Shown here: positions 1-12,149 of the stretch, one piece after another
Layout: each line of letters opens with the position of its first letter
How positions within the stretch are numbered: position 1 is the first letter of the stretch
Assembly (NCBI RefSeq): GCF_040115645.1
Contig: NC_089562.1
Coordinates: 3,348,001-3,412,000 of the forward strand
DNA length: 64,000 nucleotides
Source of the DNA: Euwallacea fornicatus
Taxonomy: Eukaryota; Arthropoda; Insecta; Coleoptera; Curculionidae
Reading direction: 5' to 3'
Translations under genes and position numbers: made by a program
The notes under the pieces: model-generated
The model's input: only the letters and a program-made list of their open reading frames with translations
Database searches by the model: none
Told to the model about the DNA's origin: nothing

Positions 1-1326
1 GCCTTTGTTGCACGAAACTCTATAGTAATGGTCCTAGACTTGCTTATAGAACTATAACCTCTCAGTCGGACACAATTAATCTTATTAATGTTGCATTAAG
101 CGTCGGCGACACAAACTTATAAAACCGCTACGCAACACAATGGTGTTTTCGTCAAAAAGAACATCGGACATCTTTTTGAAAATAGTTATAATATTTCAAA
201 GAAATCTTAAAATATTTTTAGAAACTGTGTAATAAAAAGTTTACTGTTTTTTCGCACAAAAATTAATTTCCAAACTTTTCCCTTCGAATCCCTATAAATT
301 TCAACTTCGCCACTCTAACAAAGCTTAATACTAAAAAATATTTTAATTGACGATTTAGTGAAAGTTCTGTTCAATTAAACTAAGTATTTACTTGCTATTA
401 ATGAGAACGCACAAAATATTCCGAATGACCTGCGCCATGTTAAATGCATGTAATCAAAGTAATTTCAAGACGGAACCTAATAAGATGTCTGACTTTAATA
501 GTAAGATTGATGTTAGCAAAACATACTTGAAATTGAACCTTGAAAATTAATGATCCAGTCATTTACCTAAACTGATTTTTTTTGAAAATGAGGTTAATAC
601 ATGCCCCAAGAAGAGTTTTCTCAAGGAACTCGACATGACCGTTGCATGGGACCGAAACCATACAGTTTTATGTCCGTCCGAAAGCGGACGGCCACAGATA
701 ACATCTCCCGGCTTAAACCCGTATAAATCAGGATTTCCGATAATAAACACTAAATTTTACTCAGGTCGATTAAGATATCCATCCCTACAGTAAACCATGC
801 CGTTACCGACTTAATTTATAAGTAGGTGCTCAAGAACACAGGTGCCAAAGTCGTTAATTGATTCTTTTACCTGGCCGCCTCCCATCCCGAAGAGGTGCCT
901 CTTTATTTGTCAATTTGGGTAGGAAACTTGCGCACTCATCTAATTTCACTTGGGAATTATGTGTAACCAGTGATCATGGAACAATAATTATTTCGATTGG
1001 CATCCGGCGCTGCGTGGTGTTTTTCGATTGTCTCGCACCAGCGGTTGGGAGGCGGTACCAACACCGTTGCGGCAGTACTGATTCCCAATAACCAGTCATC
1101 GTTGATTGACAATTTATCTGCTGATAATAAGCAGTTCGATCTGTGAAAGGTAGCAGCGAATACCGGTAGTCACAGTAATTAGGGTTTTTTCAATTGGCGT
1201 CGATTCGGGCAAGATTACAGGCTCGGATCTGGCAAGTTTGCGTTCGAAAGCGCATTGTTTGAAGTTCGGGACTAAGGTGTAGATGGAAGGAAACCCCATT
1301 TGAGAGCGAATTAAAGTGTGGAATAA

Positions 1327-1378
<52 letters not shown>

Positions 1379-3000
1379 AATTTGATTTGTTAAAAGCAAA
1401 TTAACGTGGTTTTCGTATTCGTGTGATTCAGGCCAGTATCAAAATGTTGAATCTCCAAGGATGATTTAAGATCACGGTAATCAATTTCGGAGACCTTTCT
1501 CGTATTGAAAAATTGCATTAATCTAACCAACATTATGGCATTGAAGTTCTTGAAGTTAGGAGAGCAAACACCGAAAAAGCTGCTCAAAATTCAAAATATC
1601 ATTGTCTCTTCTGCCTAGTGGAGTTTCTAGTATCAGTACTAGTTTTAGACTAACAAATTAATACCTAACAAATTCTAGTGCCTATCCTTCTGATTAAAGC
1701 GAGCCACACCACGTAAGCCTATTGTCTACGGGTGGGAAAATAAGGAACGCGAATTCTTACAGAGATGCCCCGTTTATTATACGACGTGAGAAAGGTTTTA
1801 CGTTCCATGGGGGATAAATCAATACAGAGCGAGGCACAAAGGATCGCGAATTGCGCTCTCAGCACGAAAATCTGATAACATTTTCGCTACCTTTTTTCTT
1901 TTAACCAACCTCGATGACTTATCTACACAAAAACCACAGCTTTGAGCCACTTGCGTTACCAGAGCTTTCCGCTCTATTTCATCCTCGATAATAACTTTCT
2001 TACTCTAAACGATTTCTTACCAATTATTCATGCCCGCTACTGTTCACCTGAATTTTTCGCACTTCTTCTTGCAATGATTAATGACGCCGACGTCCATTTG
2101 TAATCATTTACCATGCAAATTATGCTAATGGCGGATTGTTATGGGGCTCGAAATATAAATAATTTGATTTGTTTCAACGTTGCCGCTAATGGGATGTTAA
2201 TTTGCATGTAGTGATCAAATAATTGTAGTCGTAATTTTAATTTTCATGTATATTTTATTTCAGATCATTGGTGATTTTAATTGACTGAAATCAGTTTCTT
2301 TGTGGATGTGTTTTACTGTTTAAATCACGGTAATATTTGGGTAAAATAATGCTGCTGTGTGTGGTTGCTTCTTCCACCTTCGCCAATGGGTGCGCAGATG
2401 CCATATAAACCTAATCACGATATTGTCTTCTAGTCCAACCATCTTTACGAAGCATTTAAAATAAAGGAAGAATTTATTGAGTGAATAATGGAGGACATCA
2501 GGGAAATTTCTCTAGGACATAGTCCTTTTTCGGTAATCCTGGTAAAACAATGGATTCAGGCACGTTTTGTGTCGACCAACTGGGTGCCATCGATAGATGA
2601 TATTGTGACCATTTTAGGAGAATCAAAGAGGATGTCAGTGATTTAATATTTTTTTAAATTCTTTAACAATAGACCGTTTATGCTCTTAGAAGCCAAACTG
2701 ATTTTCAGCCAAGATTTTCAAGTAGCTTGCCTTTAGAAAATCCTTATAGGTCTAGCACTTACCACCATCTACCTGCCCCTTTTTTGCACACTTCGGGCTC
2801 CGTTTTTTGCGTCTTTTCTAGTCTTTCTATGCATCTTTTCAATCTTTTTACTCAGTTCCGGAACTTGTAAAGCCCCGTGATACTTCTGACATTGCGCTTT
2901 GATTCTCAATTGCCGTTCCTACACTTTTTCAGTTTTATCCCCAAATTTTTGTATTTTTTGTGTCGTTAAACGTCTGGGCTCACGGATAAAAACTATTCAG
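1..3000. other. Gene-poor AT-rich DNA, no supported gene
   Basis: Only short open frames with no recognisable domain or convincing splice context were seen. The stretch holds one GA dinucleotide microsatellite (listed separately). Intergenic or intronic DNA is the most economical reading. Confidence 0.5.
1330..1375. repeat. (GA)n microsatellite
   Basis: An uninterrupted run of about 23 GA units is seen directly. The low-complexity minus-strand frame across it is the serine/leucine product of the repeat, not a gene. Confidence 0.97.
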
Positions 3001-3207
3001 CAGACGCCGGATAACGTAAATTAAGTCAAACCAAGTGCGATTCATATTATCGAAACGTTTATAATAGTGAATGTGATTTAAATAATAAACGATTTATTAA
3101 AGAAACGTTTAATACATGTGTACAGCGTGACGTTTTAAAATCTTGCAATGGCTAAATCTCCGAAATGAAAAGAGGTTTGAAAAATTCCTCGAAACCTCTT
3201 CTATAAT

Positions 3208-4057
3208 AAGTAAGGGGAAGCAAAATTACTCGTTTATTAACCTAATCACGTCTACCCTCTGACCCCCACCCACCCGAACTTTGTAATTTTCAATGGCAAC
3301 GCCCCACTTGTAATATCTCTTTTTATAAAGCTCTTTAAAAAGACTTTATGATCGTTTTAACTAACATCGCATTTGTTCAAGCAGTTATCCAATTATTAAA
3401 TAAAAAAGGAATATAATGTTTGCACTTACCGTTTATTTGATTAAGTGTTCAAAATGTTTTCCGTTATATTCCAGACAATAATAGAGTCTGTTTTCAAATT
3501 CCTGGCGAACGTTAGCCAAAGTTTTCGTTGATATATCTTGGCATGCTCGAATAATCCTTTCTCGTAATTCCTCAGTTGAGTCAGACTAAGTTTTATTGAC
3601 GACAGATTTTAGGTGTCCCTATAAAAAAAAAATAAGTGGCGTTAGATCTGGAGGTCTTGGTGGCCACTCTATAGCGTGTCGACTACCAATCTATTTATTT
3701 GAATAATGTTCGTCTAATCATTGCCTTACTAAAATCACATAGTGAAGAGGTGCTCAGTCGTGTTGAAAATGTAGCAAATCCTTCAAAACCTCTAAATAAA
3801 CGATAAAAGTATTATTGGAAATATTAGTGTGTGCTTCAACACGATTCTGAAAATGTACATTCTATTCTTTTTTTATTTAATAATTCGATAACTGCTTGAA
3901 CAAATGTTAGCTAAAACGACAATAAAGCATTTTTAAAGAGTTTTAAACTTAGGAGTTGCAAGGAGGGGGAGCTTTTAAAATTAAAAAATTGGGGGTGGCC
4001 GGGGGTTAAAGGGTGGACGTGGGTAGGTTATTAAGTACATAATTTTGGTTCCTTAAA
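3208..4057. mobile_element. Nested long-inverted-repeat element with DDE-transposase remnant
   Basis: The flanks of this stretch are inverted copies of each other over roughly 180 bases (about 3233-3420 and 3850-4035). For example TTTGTTCAAGCAGTTATC on the plus strand of the left arm recurs on the minus strand of the right arm. In the middle, on the minus strand, RHAIEWPPRPPDLTPLIFF and then ENRLYYCLEYNGKHFEHL can be read, typical of the C-terminal part of Tc1/mariner-superfamily transposases found widely in insects. The transposase is broken by stops and most of it is missing. It lies inside a Tigger copy, just after the transposase C-terminus. The boundaries were judged from the extent of the inverted arms. 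Confidence 0.68.
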
Positions 4058-4720
4058 ATATTCGTGTATGATATTTCTTTTCTTTCAGCTCGATGTAAAA
4101 CTTGGTTAAAAACTTGTACAGTTCGCGCGTGAGTCACTGCACTTCTAACTTCAATGGGAACATCCTCATTATCCTCATTGTCCATATCTTCCTCCTTATT
4201 AACATCTTTTGTCTGGTTATCTTCGTTCCATAAATCAATATCAGCTGGAGTGCAAACAATGTTGGGATTCACTATTTCCAATAAATCAAGACCATCCAAT
4301 GACGCACTGACATGAACATCAGCATTGGATCGCAGTTGTTCCCTAATTACGCTTAAGGGAACATCACCTTCATCTTGATCATTGGTACAAAACAGATCAT
4401 TCCAACATTTTTGAATAGTTGAAATGCATTCCAGAGTGTATAAAAATGTAAAACAGCGTCTCATAATATTACCCGTTTCAAAGTCTCAGAAATGTTTTCA
4501 GGATTCTTTGATAAGAATGATGAAAGCAGAGATTTTTGGTAGTACAGTTTGGTGAGGCTTATTACGTTCTTGTCTATGGGATGAATTAATAAAATTACGT
4601 TGGGCTATTTGCACGTGACAATAATTGACCCATCCTCGCTCCTCAGTTGTTGCGGCGAAGGATGACTTGCCGCATTGTCTAGCAGTAAGAACGATTTTAT
4701 TAGAAGCTTCTGTTTTTTTT
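4006..4720 (-). pseudogene. Tigger/pogo transposase, C-terminal fragment
   Basis: The reverse strand reads IPIDKNVISLTKLYYQKSLL and then SKNPENISETLK upstream, and after a probable one-base frameshift near 4465 continues as a 152-residue open frame beginning MRRCFTFLYTLECISTIQKCWNDLF. This is the region that follows the catalytic domain in Tigger-like (pogo, CENP-B-related) transposases. An acidic stretch with LWNED and NKEEDMDNEDNED lies near the C-terminus. The last residues of the open frame run into the nested element, so the annotated stop is probably not original. The homologous part of copy 2 keeps LLEIVNPNIVCT and then shifts frame. Non-functional relic. Confidence 0.75.
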
Positions 4721-5084
4721 GCGATTCTTTTTATCTAAACATTAAGCAATTCTCAAATTATGAATATGTAGAAATGTGGAATATTTGAGATTACAAATTC
4801 ATTGTCATACCTCAGGCACACAGGGCTTGTGGAACCATTTCAGGTATGCTGTTGGTGATCCGAACGATTTCTGAACAATAATAATCAACAAGGAAAAGGA
4901 AATTTTTAAATAAGCGCGAATTTTTTTCCTTTTTCTTGATTGACTTCATTTTTCCTGTCGTCAAGAACTGTTTACACCATCGAGCTTACACATTGTTATC
5001 GCACGTCGTGCTTAGTACTAATTTTGCGTTTACACAAACGCAATACTTTCGTTATCGCGTGTTCACAATATCGAGCGCTTGCTG

Positions 5085-6070
5085 TATATTCAGGGGATTT
5101 TATGTTCAATGAAAGATTTTATTGCCATAAAAGGTCCTGCATAACTCGATAGAATTTTATTTCGAACGAGACGACTTTTAAAAACAACCGTTATTGAGTA
5201 AGTTATTAATGGTGCCAGCAACTTAGTACCCATAAACACATACGTTGTTTTATAGCTACCATCAACACACCCTCTCAATCAAATCATTAAACTTTAAGAA
5301 CATCACAACGTGAAAGTTACAAAAACGTAAAATAGTTCAGTTTGATGGTACATTATTTAGCTACAGGTGCGTAAGTCTTGTAAAGATCATTACGATCCTG
5401 TTGAAAGCTGAAAGCCTTTAGTTACGATATGACCTTTATGTTGTCCGTCACTTTTCACTCTAAACTACTTACTCTCAATTACTTGTTTATGACTGGGGTA
5501 TGACACCTCACTCCACGACTCACTTTTTTTTAACGTTTAATACCTTGCTATAGCTTCGTTCCACTGTTCTCGGTCATTAGTTTTGATTGCGCTGCATAAG
5601 GTAATGGATAACCGATTGTTGAAAGAAAACTGCTATCATACTATCCAACTCCCTGGGTGGCCATATTTCTCCGTATGTTCTATCTAATTCACTTATTGAA
5701 AGTTACTTTCTGTAGGCAAGAGATTTACCTCGGGGATGGAAGTTCCCTCACTTGAGCGTTGATCATTCTTTTCATCAGTACTTAAAAATGGCGCATCATC
5801 ATTTTGCGAATCGTCTTGAACTATCTCTTCATTACCAAAATAAAAAAGAAAACTTTATCCTCGATTTTCTTGTTTTTCTTTTCTACTCCTTTTATTGCTC
5901 ATCGTTGTTCATCATAACATTGTTCTTGTTGAAATATCATATTGTTGTTTTCTACTGTCTTCGTAAAATCTTCAAGTTGTTTCGCTGTAACGTAAGGGCT
6001 CTGGTCACAATTATTTTGTCGTCCGAGTTCTCTCCTAAGGGCTTCTAAGGGTCAGTGGAACAAAATCCAG
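5085..6070. other. No supported gene
   Basis: Several open frames are present, including a 98-residue one at 5752-6048, but none has a recognisable domain. A better coding candidate overlaps the end of this stretch in another frame (6071-6207). Confidence 0.4.
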
Positions 6071-6207
6071 GTAACTTTATTCAAGAGGGCAACATCCGTG
6101 GGAGCGTTAAAACAAAAGCAGAGCACTGATCAGTTTCGTGGTTTCCATCGAAGTTACGTGCCGGGAAAGCCAGTGGCCTTTGAGTTTGATCCGTCAACTC
6201 TTACCAG
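6071..6207 (+). CDS. Possible internal exon, unrecognised protein
   Basis: A stretch between a possible acceptor (AAAATCCAG|GTAAC; a second candidate follows TTCAAG at 6085) and a strong donor (CCAG|GTAAGT) is open in one frame and looks coding. It includes KRATSVGALKQKQSTDQ and FRGFHRSYVPGKPVAFEFD and ends STLT plus two bases of the next codon (phase 2). No ATG lies in frame before the upstream stop, so it would be internal. The polypyrimidine tract is weak and I do not recognise the protein. Possible downstream partners in compatible phase are the 30348 exon or the 61428 exon, but nothing in the sequence proves a link. Confidence 0.4.
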
Positions 6208-7840
6208 GTAAGTAATTTCCATGGAAATAGGCGAATCTATCAACGTTTTCCATTCTACTTTCATTTACGCAGGCGCCTACGGGGTGGCCCCACTAAGTTT
6301 GTTTACCCTTTCGCCGTAGATTTCATTCGAAAATAGAGCAAATGGCTCGAACCGTAAGTTCGTTCTCGACGATTCTCGAATTTTCGAATTAAAAAATATA
6401 ATTTATTTATAAGTCCCCACCATCGGCCGGATTTTCTCAGTGAAACAATGTCTAACAACCCGAATGATTTATCAAAGCATTGCGCAGTGGCATCAAAGCC
6501 CACATTAATATTAATATACACGATACAAATACCTTGGACAAGATCCTGTTTTCGGTAAATTTCAAAGTAGGTGAAGCCGCATATACCGAGGACTTCCGTT
6601 ACAAGGAAATTAAATTCATATATGCAAGCATTATCACTCGGTATGATTAATGTACTTAAAATAGCCGAAGCGGTAAGTGCATAAAGTGCATAAATAAAGA
6701 AGACGGACACTTAAGATGTTTGCGTAATGTTGAAGAGGTCGCTCAACAACTTACACAATTTACAGGTCGTATTTTCCACTGGTGATTTGCTTAAATGAAG
6801 ACGTTGAAAGTTAGACAATGCCCGCTTCAAGCTGACGTTGTTATGAGGCGGTGGGGTTATGTAGAGGAACTATTAAACGCTTTATTAGTCCCGATTGAGG
6901 GCAACAAAATGTGCAGCATCCCTTGACCACCACTCTCACCCTTTGACAGACTGGTCAGTTTTGTTTGGCACTATAAAGTTCTAATCCCCTTTCGCCCTAA
7001 AGTAGCCTCGTATTTCGGGGCAGCGGCGTCTCATTAGTAGACTGACAAGGCAGGTGATGCTTCCGGACAAAGAAGACACACGCGACTGAATGTCCGCTCT
7101 AATCCCGATTTTCAAGGCAATTTGCAGTGCGGGTCTGGTAAACACGGCAATTTTAATCCTTTAATGGCGATTTCTGATCAAACATGCGAATGGACATTAC
7201 GCCGGACAATAATTCTTCACGTGACAAAAATCTCGCGGTAATTAGATCATTAAAAGGTGTCCGCTATTAAACCGTAATTATCTGGAATTTTTGTGGCTAA
7301 AGCGATTACTTGGGTGCACCATGTTGGATCTCGATCAGGACACAGACGAAAAAATTACCTTTCAGGCTTTATCTGCATCTAATTTGATATAGCGCAGCCG
7401 GCAATGCAGAATCTGACAGATACAAAGCGATCTACTTTAGCCGCATCGCTCCAGTATTGATGCTTTTAAACCAGTAGCAGATTCTTCGAGTTGCCCGTAG
7501 AGCTAGAAGGAATTTGTTTTTACTAATAAGCGGATCATTACAAAGTTACAACTGGTCTTTTGATAGAAATAGTCATTAAAATGCGTCCGGGAGACATTAG
7601 CGCATGGGAAATTAGATGACTTCCAATTTCTCTCGGAACGGGGGTTTTTACTACTGTGGTCGAAAAATTGCGTGAATTTTTCACTTAAACTTCGAGGACG
7701 TTTTAAAAATCGTTAAGTCACTTTTTTGAAGGTTGGTAGCACCGTCTGCGACATCTATGCGAAGTGTCACGTCAACATATTGAATCGCTGCAGAGCTACA
7801 CGTGTTTCTGTAATTATACAAAAGTAAGGTTTTAGATTTT
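6208..7840. other. No supported gene
   Basis: A 135-residue minus-strand frame (6303-6710) is present, but it has no recognisable domain and a composition expected of AT-rich chance frames. Nothing else was recognised. Confidence 0.4.
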
Positions 7841-7853
7841 TGCTCTGTCCGAT

Positions 7854-8420
7854 TTGGCTGGACAGAGAATTTGCATTAAATTTGGTTTGCGGAATAAATA
7901 TTCTGCCGCGGAAACGAAGATGTTACAAAAGGCCCTTGACCATGCTGCTATGTCGCAAAAAATCTTTACAAGTGGTCAAAAGTCTTTAAAGAAGGCCGAG
8001 AGGGAGTTCAAGAAGGATAGCGCCCCGGACGACTTTGAAAGAGATCAAAGATTTGGTAGTTCAAAATCGTCGATTGACCATTAGAGCCCTTGATGGTGTT
8101 GCGGACATCTCATTCGAATCAACTCTAACCATTTAAAAATATTTCTTGTGCCTCAAACGTGTCAAATCTCCATTGGGTCCAAAGAGGCTCAATTTTGTTT
8201 GGCGAAAAGTGTCGCATTGAAATTTGTCAAACAATGATTTCTGACTAGCGGGACGTCGCGAAATGCATCATTACGAAAGATGAGACTTGGACCTGTGCAC
8301 ACTAACCGGACACAACCGACCAATAGAGCGAATATCTTGCAAAGGGTGCAAAAAAATCCGAAAAAATGAACGTCACCTTTCCAGTTTTCTTCGCCTATCG
8401 CGGTGTTGCATACGGGGAGG
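7854..8420 (+). pseudogene. mariner transposase, N-terminal and middle relic
   Basis: The first frame reads MAGQRICIKFGLRNKYSAAE and continues with weak mariner similarity (SQKIFTS, KKAEREFK). This resembles the start of mariner transposases, which open with a helix-turn-helix DNA-binding region. It then stops, but further mariner blocks follow in order: EIKDLVVQNRRLTIRALDG (linker), KDETWTCAH (around the first catalytic Asp, family pattern DETW), and FPVFFAYRGVAYGEGMQ (around the second catalytic region). Frameshifts and stops show it is dead. After about 8420 the similarity changes to a different transposase lineage, described next. Confidence 0.75.
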
Positions 8421-8649
8421 GAATGCAGTCCGATACTTTGCTGGCGCTGTTGGCCAAATCTTTCGTCTCATGCATGAAAATGCTCGTCCACATGTCGCCG
8501 ATATTGTGACAGACCGCTTGACCACCGAAGGAATCGCCGCATTGCCGTGGCCAGCACAATCGCCAGATCTGAATCCAATCGAGCACGTCTGGGACATGCC
8601 TCAAAGAAAAGTTTCGCCACATATGGCCAACAATGGCGGTGCCTTTTGA
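8421..8649 (+). pseudogene. Tc1-like transposase C-terminal fragment fused to the mariner relic
   Basis: This part of a 120-residue open frame reads RYFAGAVGQIFRLMHENARP, then HVADIVTD, and finally WPAQSPDLNPIEHVWD. The HENARPH block corresponds to the second catalytic Asp region of Tc1-like transposases (usually DNARPH, so the Asp here appears to be replaced by Glu), and SPDLNPIEHVWD is the characteristic Tc1 block around the third acidic residue. Mariner transposases do not have this C-terminal form, so the junction near 8420 joins two Tc1/mariner lineages. The frame ends at a TGA after GGAF. Confidence 0.75.
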
Positions 8650-8779
8650 TTCCGGGAGCCACTGTAAGAAGAACGAGGAAGGATACCACAACATCGAAAT
8701 CGACAATATCATTTTAGTATAGACGACAGAATTGGGGCTGCGATTAATAAACGTGAAGGGGTAGCTTTTGTATTGTAGA

Positions 8780-11630
8780 CTCCATCTTTTACGGTTGCTG
8801 AGAATGTTTTATTAAGCTAAAAGAATGGTGTATTAGTTGTGTTTACACCTTATGAATAGGTCAGTATAATTTAGAATCATCATCATCGACAAAACCTCAG
8901 TTTTGGTGTATATCAAACACTTTCTAACACTACACACGCATAACTTTATTTTCTAATTAATTTCAGATGAATTTCAATCTATTTATAAAAATATCCTTAG
9001 ATTTTTCCGAAGTGCGTATCGTGACTGATTAACCCAAAATGATGATTAACCCCAGCAGTTTGTGCTCGAACTGTGAATACGGCCCGCTACACCTGCAGTT
9101 AAAAATCAATATTTCTCAGCCTCAGGTAACAGATAACCGGCGAAAGACATTTTTTCAGGAATCAACTTCGGTTATTTTGAGTTATACACTTAAGATTTGA
9201 ATCGAACGAACACGTTGCTATGATTTGCCTGAAAGAAGTTGGTCAAGTTTTCCGCTGTTGAAGGTCTTTATGCACGCTGCACATCTGGGATTTCACTCTA
9301 ATTGAGGTATAAATGTTGTTCATCGAAAATATTGTAATTTTTCTTTCAAACGGGCTTCAAAATGAACTTGAGAAAGGATTATAAGTCACATGCATATAAA
9401 TCAATACGAGATAGCTCGTTGACTTAAACCCTAAGTCTTATAAGCTCTTAACATTGTACTCTTTTTCCTTTCATTTCCTGTGTATGGCATATTAATCCAC
9501 AGGCATAATCGTCGTAAATTGCAAGTCGACGATAAGTTCTGTGCATTAAAACGAATACTGCTAATTATTATAATCTATTAAGAGCGGCTTTATCGGAAAC
9601 CTGCTACCGATAGCATCAAGGCTGGAGGAACATGCACCTCTACAACTTTTAGACGGATTATAGGCAAAGTTTTTACGCATTTCGCAATAGTGTTTGGTAC
9701 GTCACCATCATCATCATCGTCAGCAATTCAACGGAATCCATTAATCTTGTTTACATTTCTACTTACACACTTTACCATATATTCAATAAGCTTAGGCCTA
9801 AGGCGGTTTTCAACGCATTTAATTGAAATATCTACACCGTGGGCAATGGAGATCCCTTTCAGCAAATGAAGAACGGCCTACACAGGTTACAAGCAATTCT
9901 ACATAACCAAATGAGCCGCCGATGAAGGATTTTTGGAGTACGTTAAATAATCTCATCCCGTGCAAATGTCGTCTGAAAAAAGTAATTCCTGGGAGTTTCT
10001 TATGCGATAAATGGAAGGAACTTTTAAGGAGTTAGCACAAGTTTGGCGAGTTTGAGTGGGAGTTCCATTCGGTTCAGGGGGAGCTCCATTCGTGCGAACT
10101 TCAGGACATAAATCAGCAAATCCAACGCACAAGTAAAGTTTGCATGGAGTAGAAACCCATAAATCTGGGAAGTTCCCGCTCAGTTTCGAATGATTTAGTG
10201 ATTGTTGTCTTGTCGGCTTGGGGATTGGACGAGTGAAATGGAAAAGCAAATAGGTAGGCGAAGTATGTATGGGAAAATCGAAATTGACTAAAAACGAACT
10301 TACGGCAATTCAAAAGGGCTTTCTCCAAGTTAATTATAATTCTGTTCTCATTAACATCACCAAGTTGCAGAATGTGACTAGTAAAAACCATAACGATGTA
10401 ACAGACATATTTCCCCCTAATGATGGAGGAATAATTCCAATATTTTCGAAGTATACGAGTGGCCTTTTTATAAGCAGAATGCAGCAGGAAAAATAAATAC
10501 CTGAAAGTAGAAAACACGGTATCCATCATGCTAATCAGTGGCAGCATCGCTTTACTTTCAAACGACGTAGTGCTATAAATATACGTGAATATTTATAAAA
10601 TGTCGTTGGAGACGTTTTTCGAAAAATATATGCGTGTATGATCGCCGGATAAACCGGTTGCTTTATGACAGTAAACGTACAAGAGAAATCATCAGATATT
10701 GCCCATTATTTTAAACCATTTTGGAGCTGCCTATCGGGTACTTGCCATTGATGGAATATGAGATCAGTTTTCAAAGACGCAACATTCGTAATTGGCCTTC
10801 GGGCCCAGCGCGGTACTTTCGGAGGTCCATTCGCTGCAATGAAAGTGAAGATTGGGAGAGACACCTCTCAACTTCGAACTTAACTCAGTTTAGGTACCTA
10901 CGGATTGAGAACCTAAAACTTCGTTACTCTACTTTGAGGTTCAGTTTTAATGGCTTCGCTTCTTTCTTTTAGCTTCGTTTGGTAGATCTGAACGTTTTTT
11001 AGCATCGCATTTTGTTTTTTTTTCAAACCCGGCCCCCACACCCGTTTTATACAAGAACCAAAACTAACCGATATATCAGCTGAGATGGAATGGTAACAGA
11101 TAAAAAAAAACCTGATAAAACAGGTATCAAAATAACTCTGTATCTCCGAAACTAAAAGAGATATTGACTCTCGGTGCGTGAAAAGCCTTTCAGTCAATTA
11201 ATTTAACATGCCTAACACGTTTCACAACTTCGCTAGACATCAAGGGCCGAAGATGGTAAGATGGCAAAAAGCAGGCACCTTCTCCTTTTGGATAAACTCG
11301 GGGAGTTTCTGAAACCTAAATGTAGAGATTTTGGTGTCGAGGCTACGAAAATACAAAAAGTTATCAATGAATTTAAAAATAAAATTTCAACCTTTAACAT
11401 CGTAATTCTGAAACACGTAAAATTGGTATAAGGTATGTTGGGTGCAATCTTCATATTTTGGTGTCTCCTACCCCGGGTTTCGCCACGTCCCACTCCCACT
11501 GAATAACCCTGTAGTTGATTTTCAATTCAGATTTTAAATTATCGAAGGGGCCACGGATTTCAGAAACTACAAGAGACATTAGAACTAGGTTCGTCCATCT
11601 TGTTGAGGTCGCTGAGGCGATTATTTTGAG
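8780..11630. other. No supported gene
   Basis: Overlapping opposite-strand frames at 10113-10547 (minus, 144 residues) and 10269-10496 (plus, 75 residues) have no recognisable domain or splice context. A CAT-rich trinucleotide patch occurs near 9708-9721. No gene is called. Confidence 0.4.
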
Positions 11631-11639
11631 CAGTGTCGT

Positions 11640-12148
11640 AGACAGTCTGGTACTCTCTAGATGTGAAGAAGAGTGTGATGGAAAATCTCTACCTATTTGG
11701 CCTCCTTCGGTCCATCCGCACACATTAGCCACCCCCATTCTTTTCCACTCTTCTTTGCCTGTCTTCGTGTTCATTCATCTAGTTCCAACGTGCCTCTTCA
11801 GGTCATCCGCCCATCTCATTTGGGGCCTTCCCTCTGCCTCTTTTGTTCTCCCAAGTTTACGATACCTTTGGTCCATCGGTCGTCCTCTTGACTCACATTG
11901 TGATCAGCGACTTTCCATTTTAATTTTCCTTCCTCTTCTCTAACGTCTCTTACTTTCGTTTTATTTCTTATACACTCGTTTCTCTTTCTAAATAATAGTT
12001 TTATATGTAACGTTTGCTTTTCTATTGATATTTGCGTTTTTGTAATTTTGGCCACGTTCAACTCTACAAGTGTCCCTGTTTGAGATCCATGTGCGAGGAC
12101 CGAGAGTGCACGTTGATTATCGCCGCTCGACCAGCTGGCATGCTCCAT
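11640..12148 (-). pseudogene. Non-LTR retrotransposon (LINE), 3' end of reverse transcriptase ORF
   Basis: On the minus strand, blocks appear in the order found at the C-terminus of LINE endonuclease/reverse-transcriptase ORFs: RNKTKVRDVREEEGKLKWK, then EDDRWTKGIVNL, then RPQMRWADDLKRHVGT, then EEWKRMGVANVCGWTEGG. The usual family versions are GKLKWQWAGH, a GRP.RWSDD block, and W..LGEAYVQQW. At least one frameshift and one stop (between HVGT and MNTKTGK) break it. Only the tail end remains, a common outcome of 5'-truncated insertion; upstream RT motifs are not recognised here. The 142-residue plus-strand frame at 11515-11943 is its antisense. Confidence 0.8.
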
Positions 12149-12149
12149 A

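Larger units (their letters stand above)
3001..5084 (-). mobile_element. Tigger/pogo-like DNA transposon, copy 1 (deleted, with nested element)
   Basis: The ends resemble an inverted repeat: CAGACGCCGGATAACGTAAA at the left, and at the right, read in reverse, CAGCAAGCGCTCGATATTGT, next to TA. Between them the minus strand encodes the C-terminal part of a pogo/Tigger-type DDE transposase. The N-terminal half, which in the family carries the CENP-B-like DNA-binding domain, is not recognisable in the short remaining space. Both end regions and the coding part are repeated at 15370-17108. A second element interrupts the copy near 3208-4057. The exact ends are uncertain by a few bases. Confidence 0.72.

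Noticed and set aside
1190..1399. Serine/leucine-repeat protein on the minus strand
   Set aside because: Produced by the GA microsatellite.
6303..6710. 135-residue minus-strand frame with a hydrophobic start
   Set aside because: Could mimic a membrane protein, but there is only one hydrophobic stretch, no family pattern, and chance frames of this size are expected in AT-rich DNA.
10113..10547. 144-residue minus-strand frame
   Set aside because: No domain, no homologous look, overlaps an equally open plus-strand frame, and no splice or promoter context.
11515..11943. 142-residue plus-strand frame
   Set aside because: It is the antisense of the minus-strand LINE fragment.
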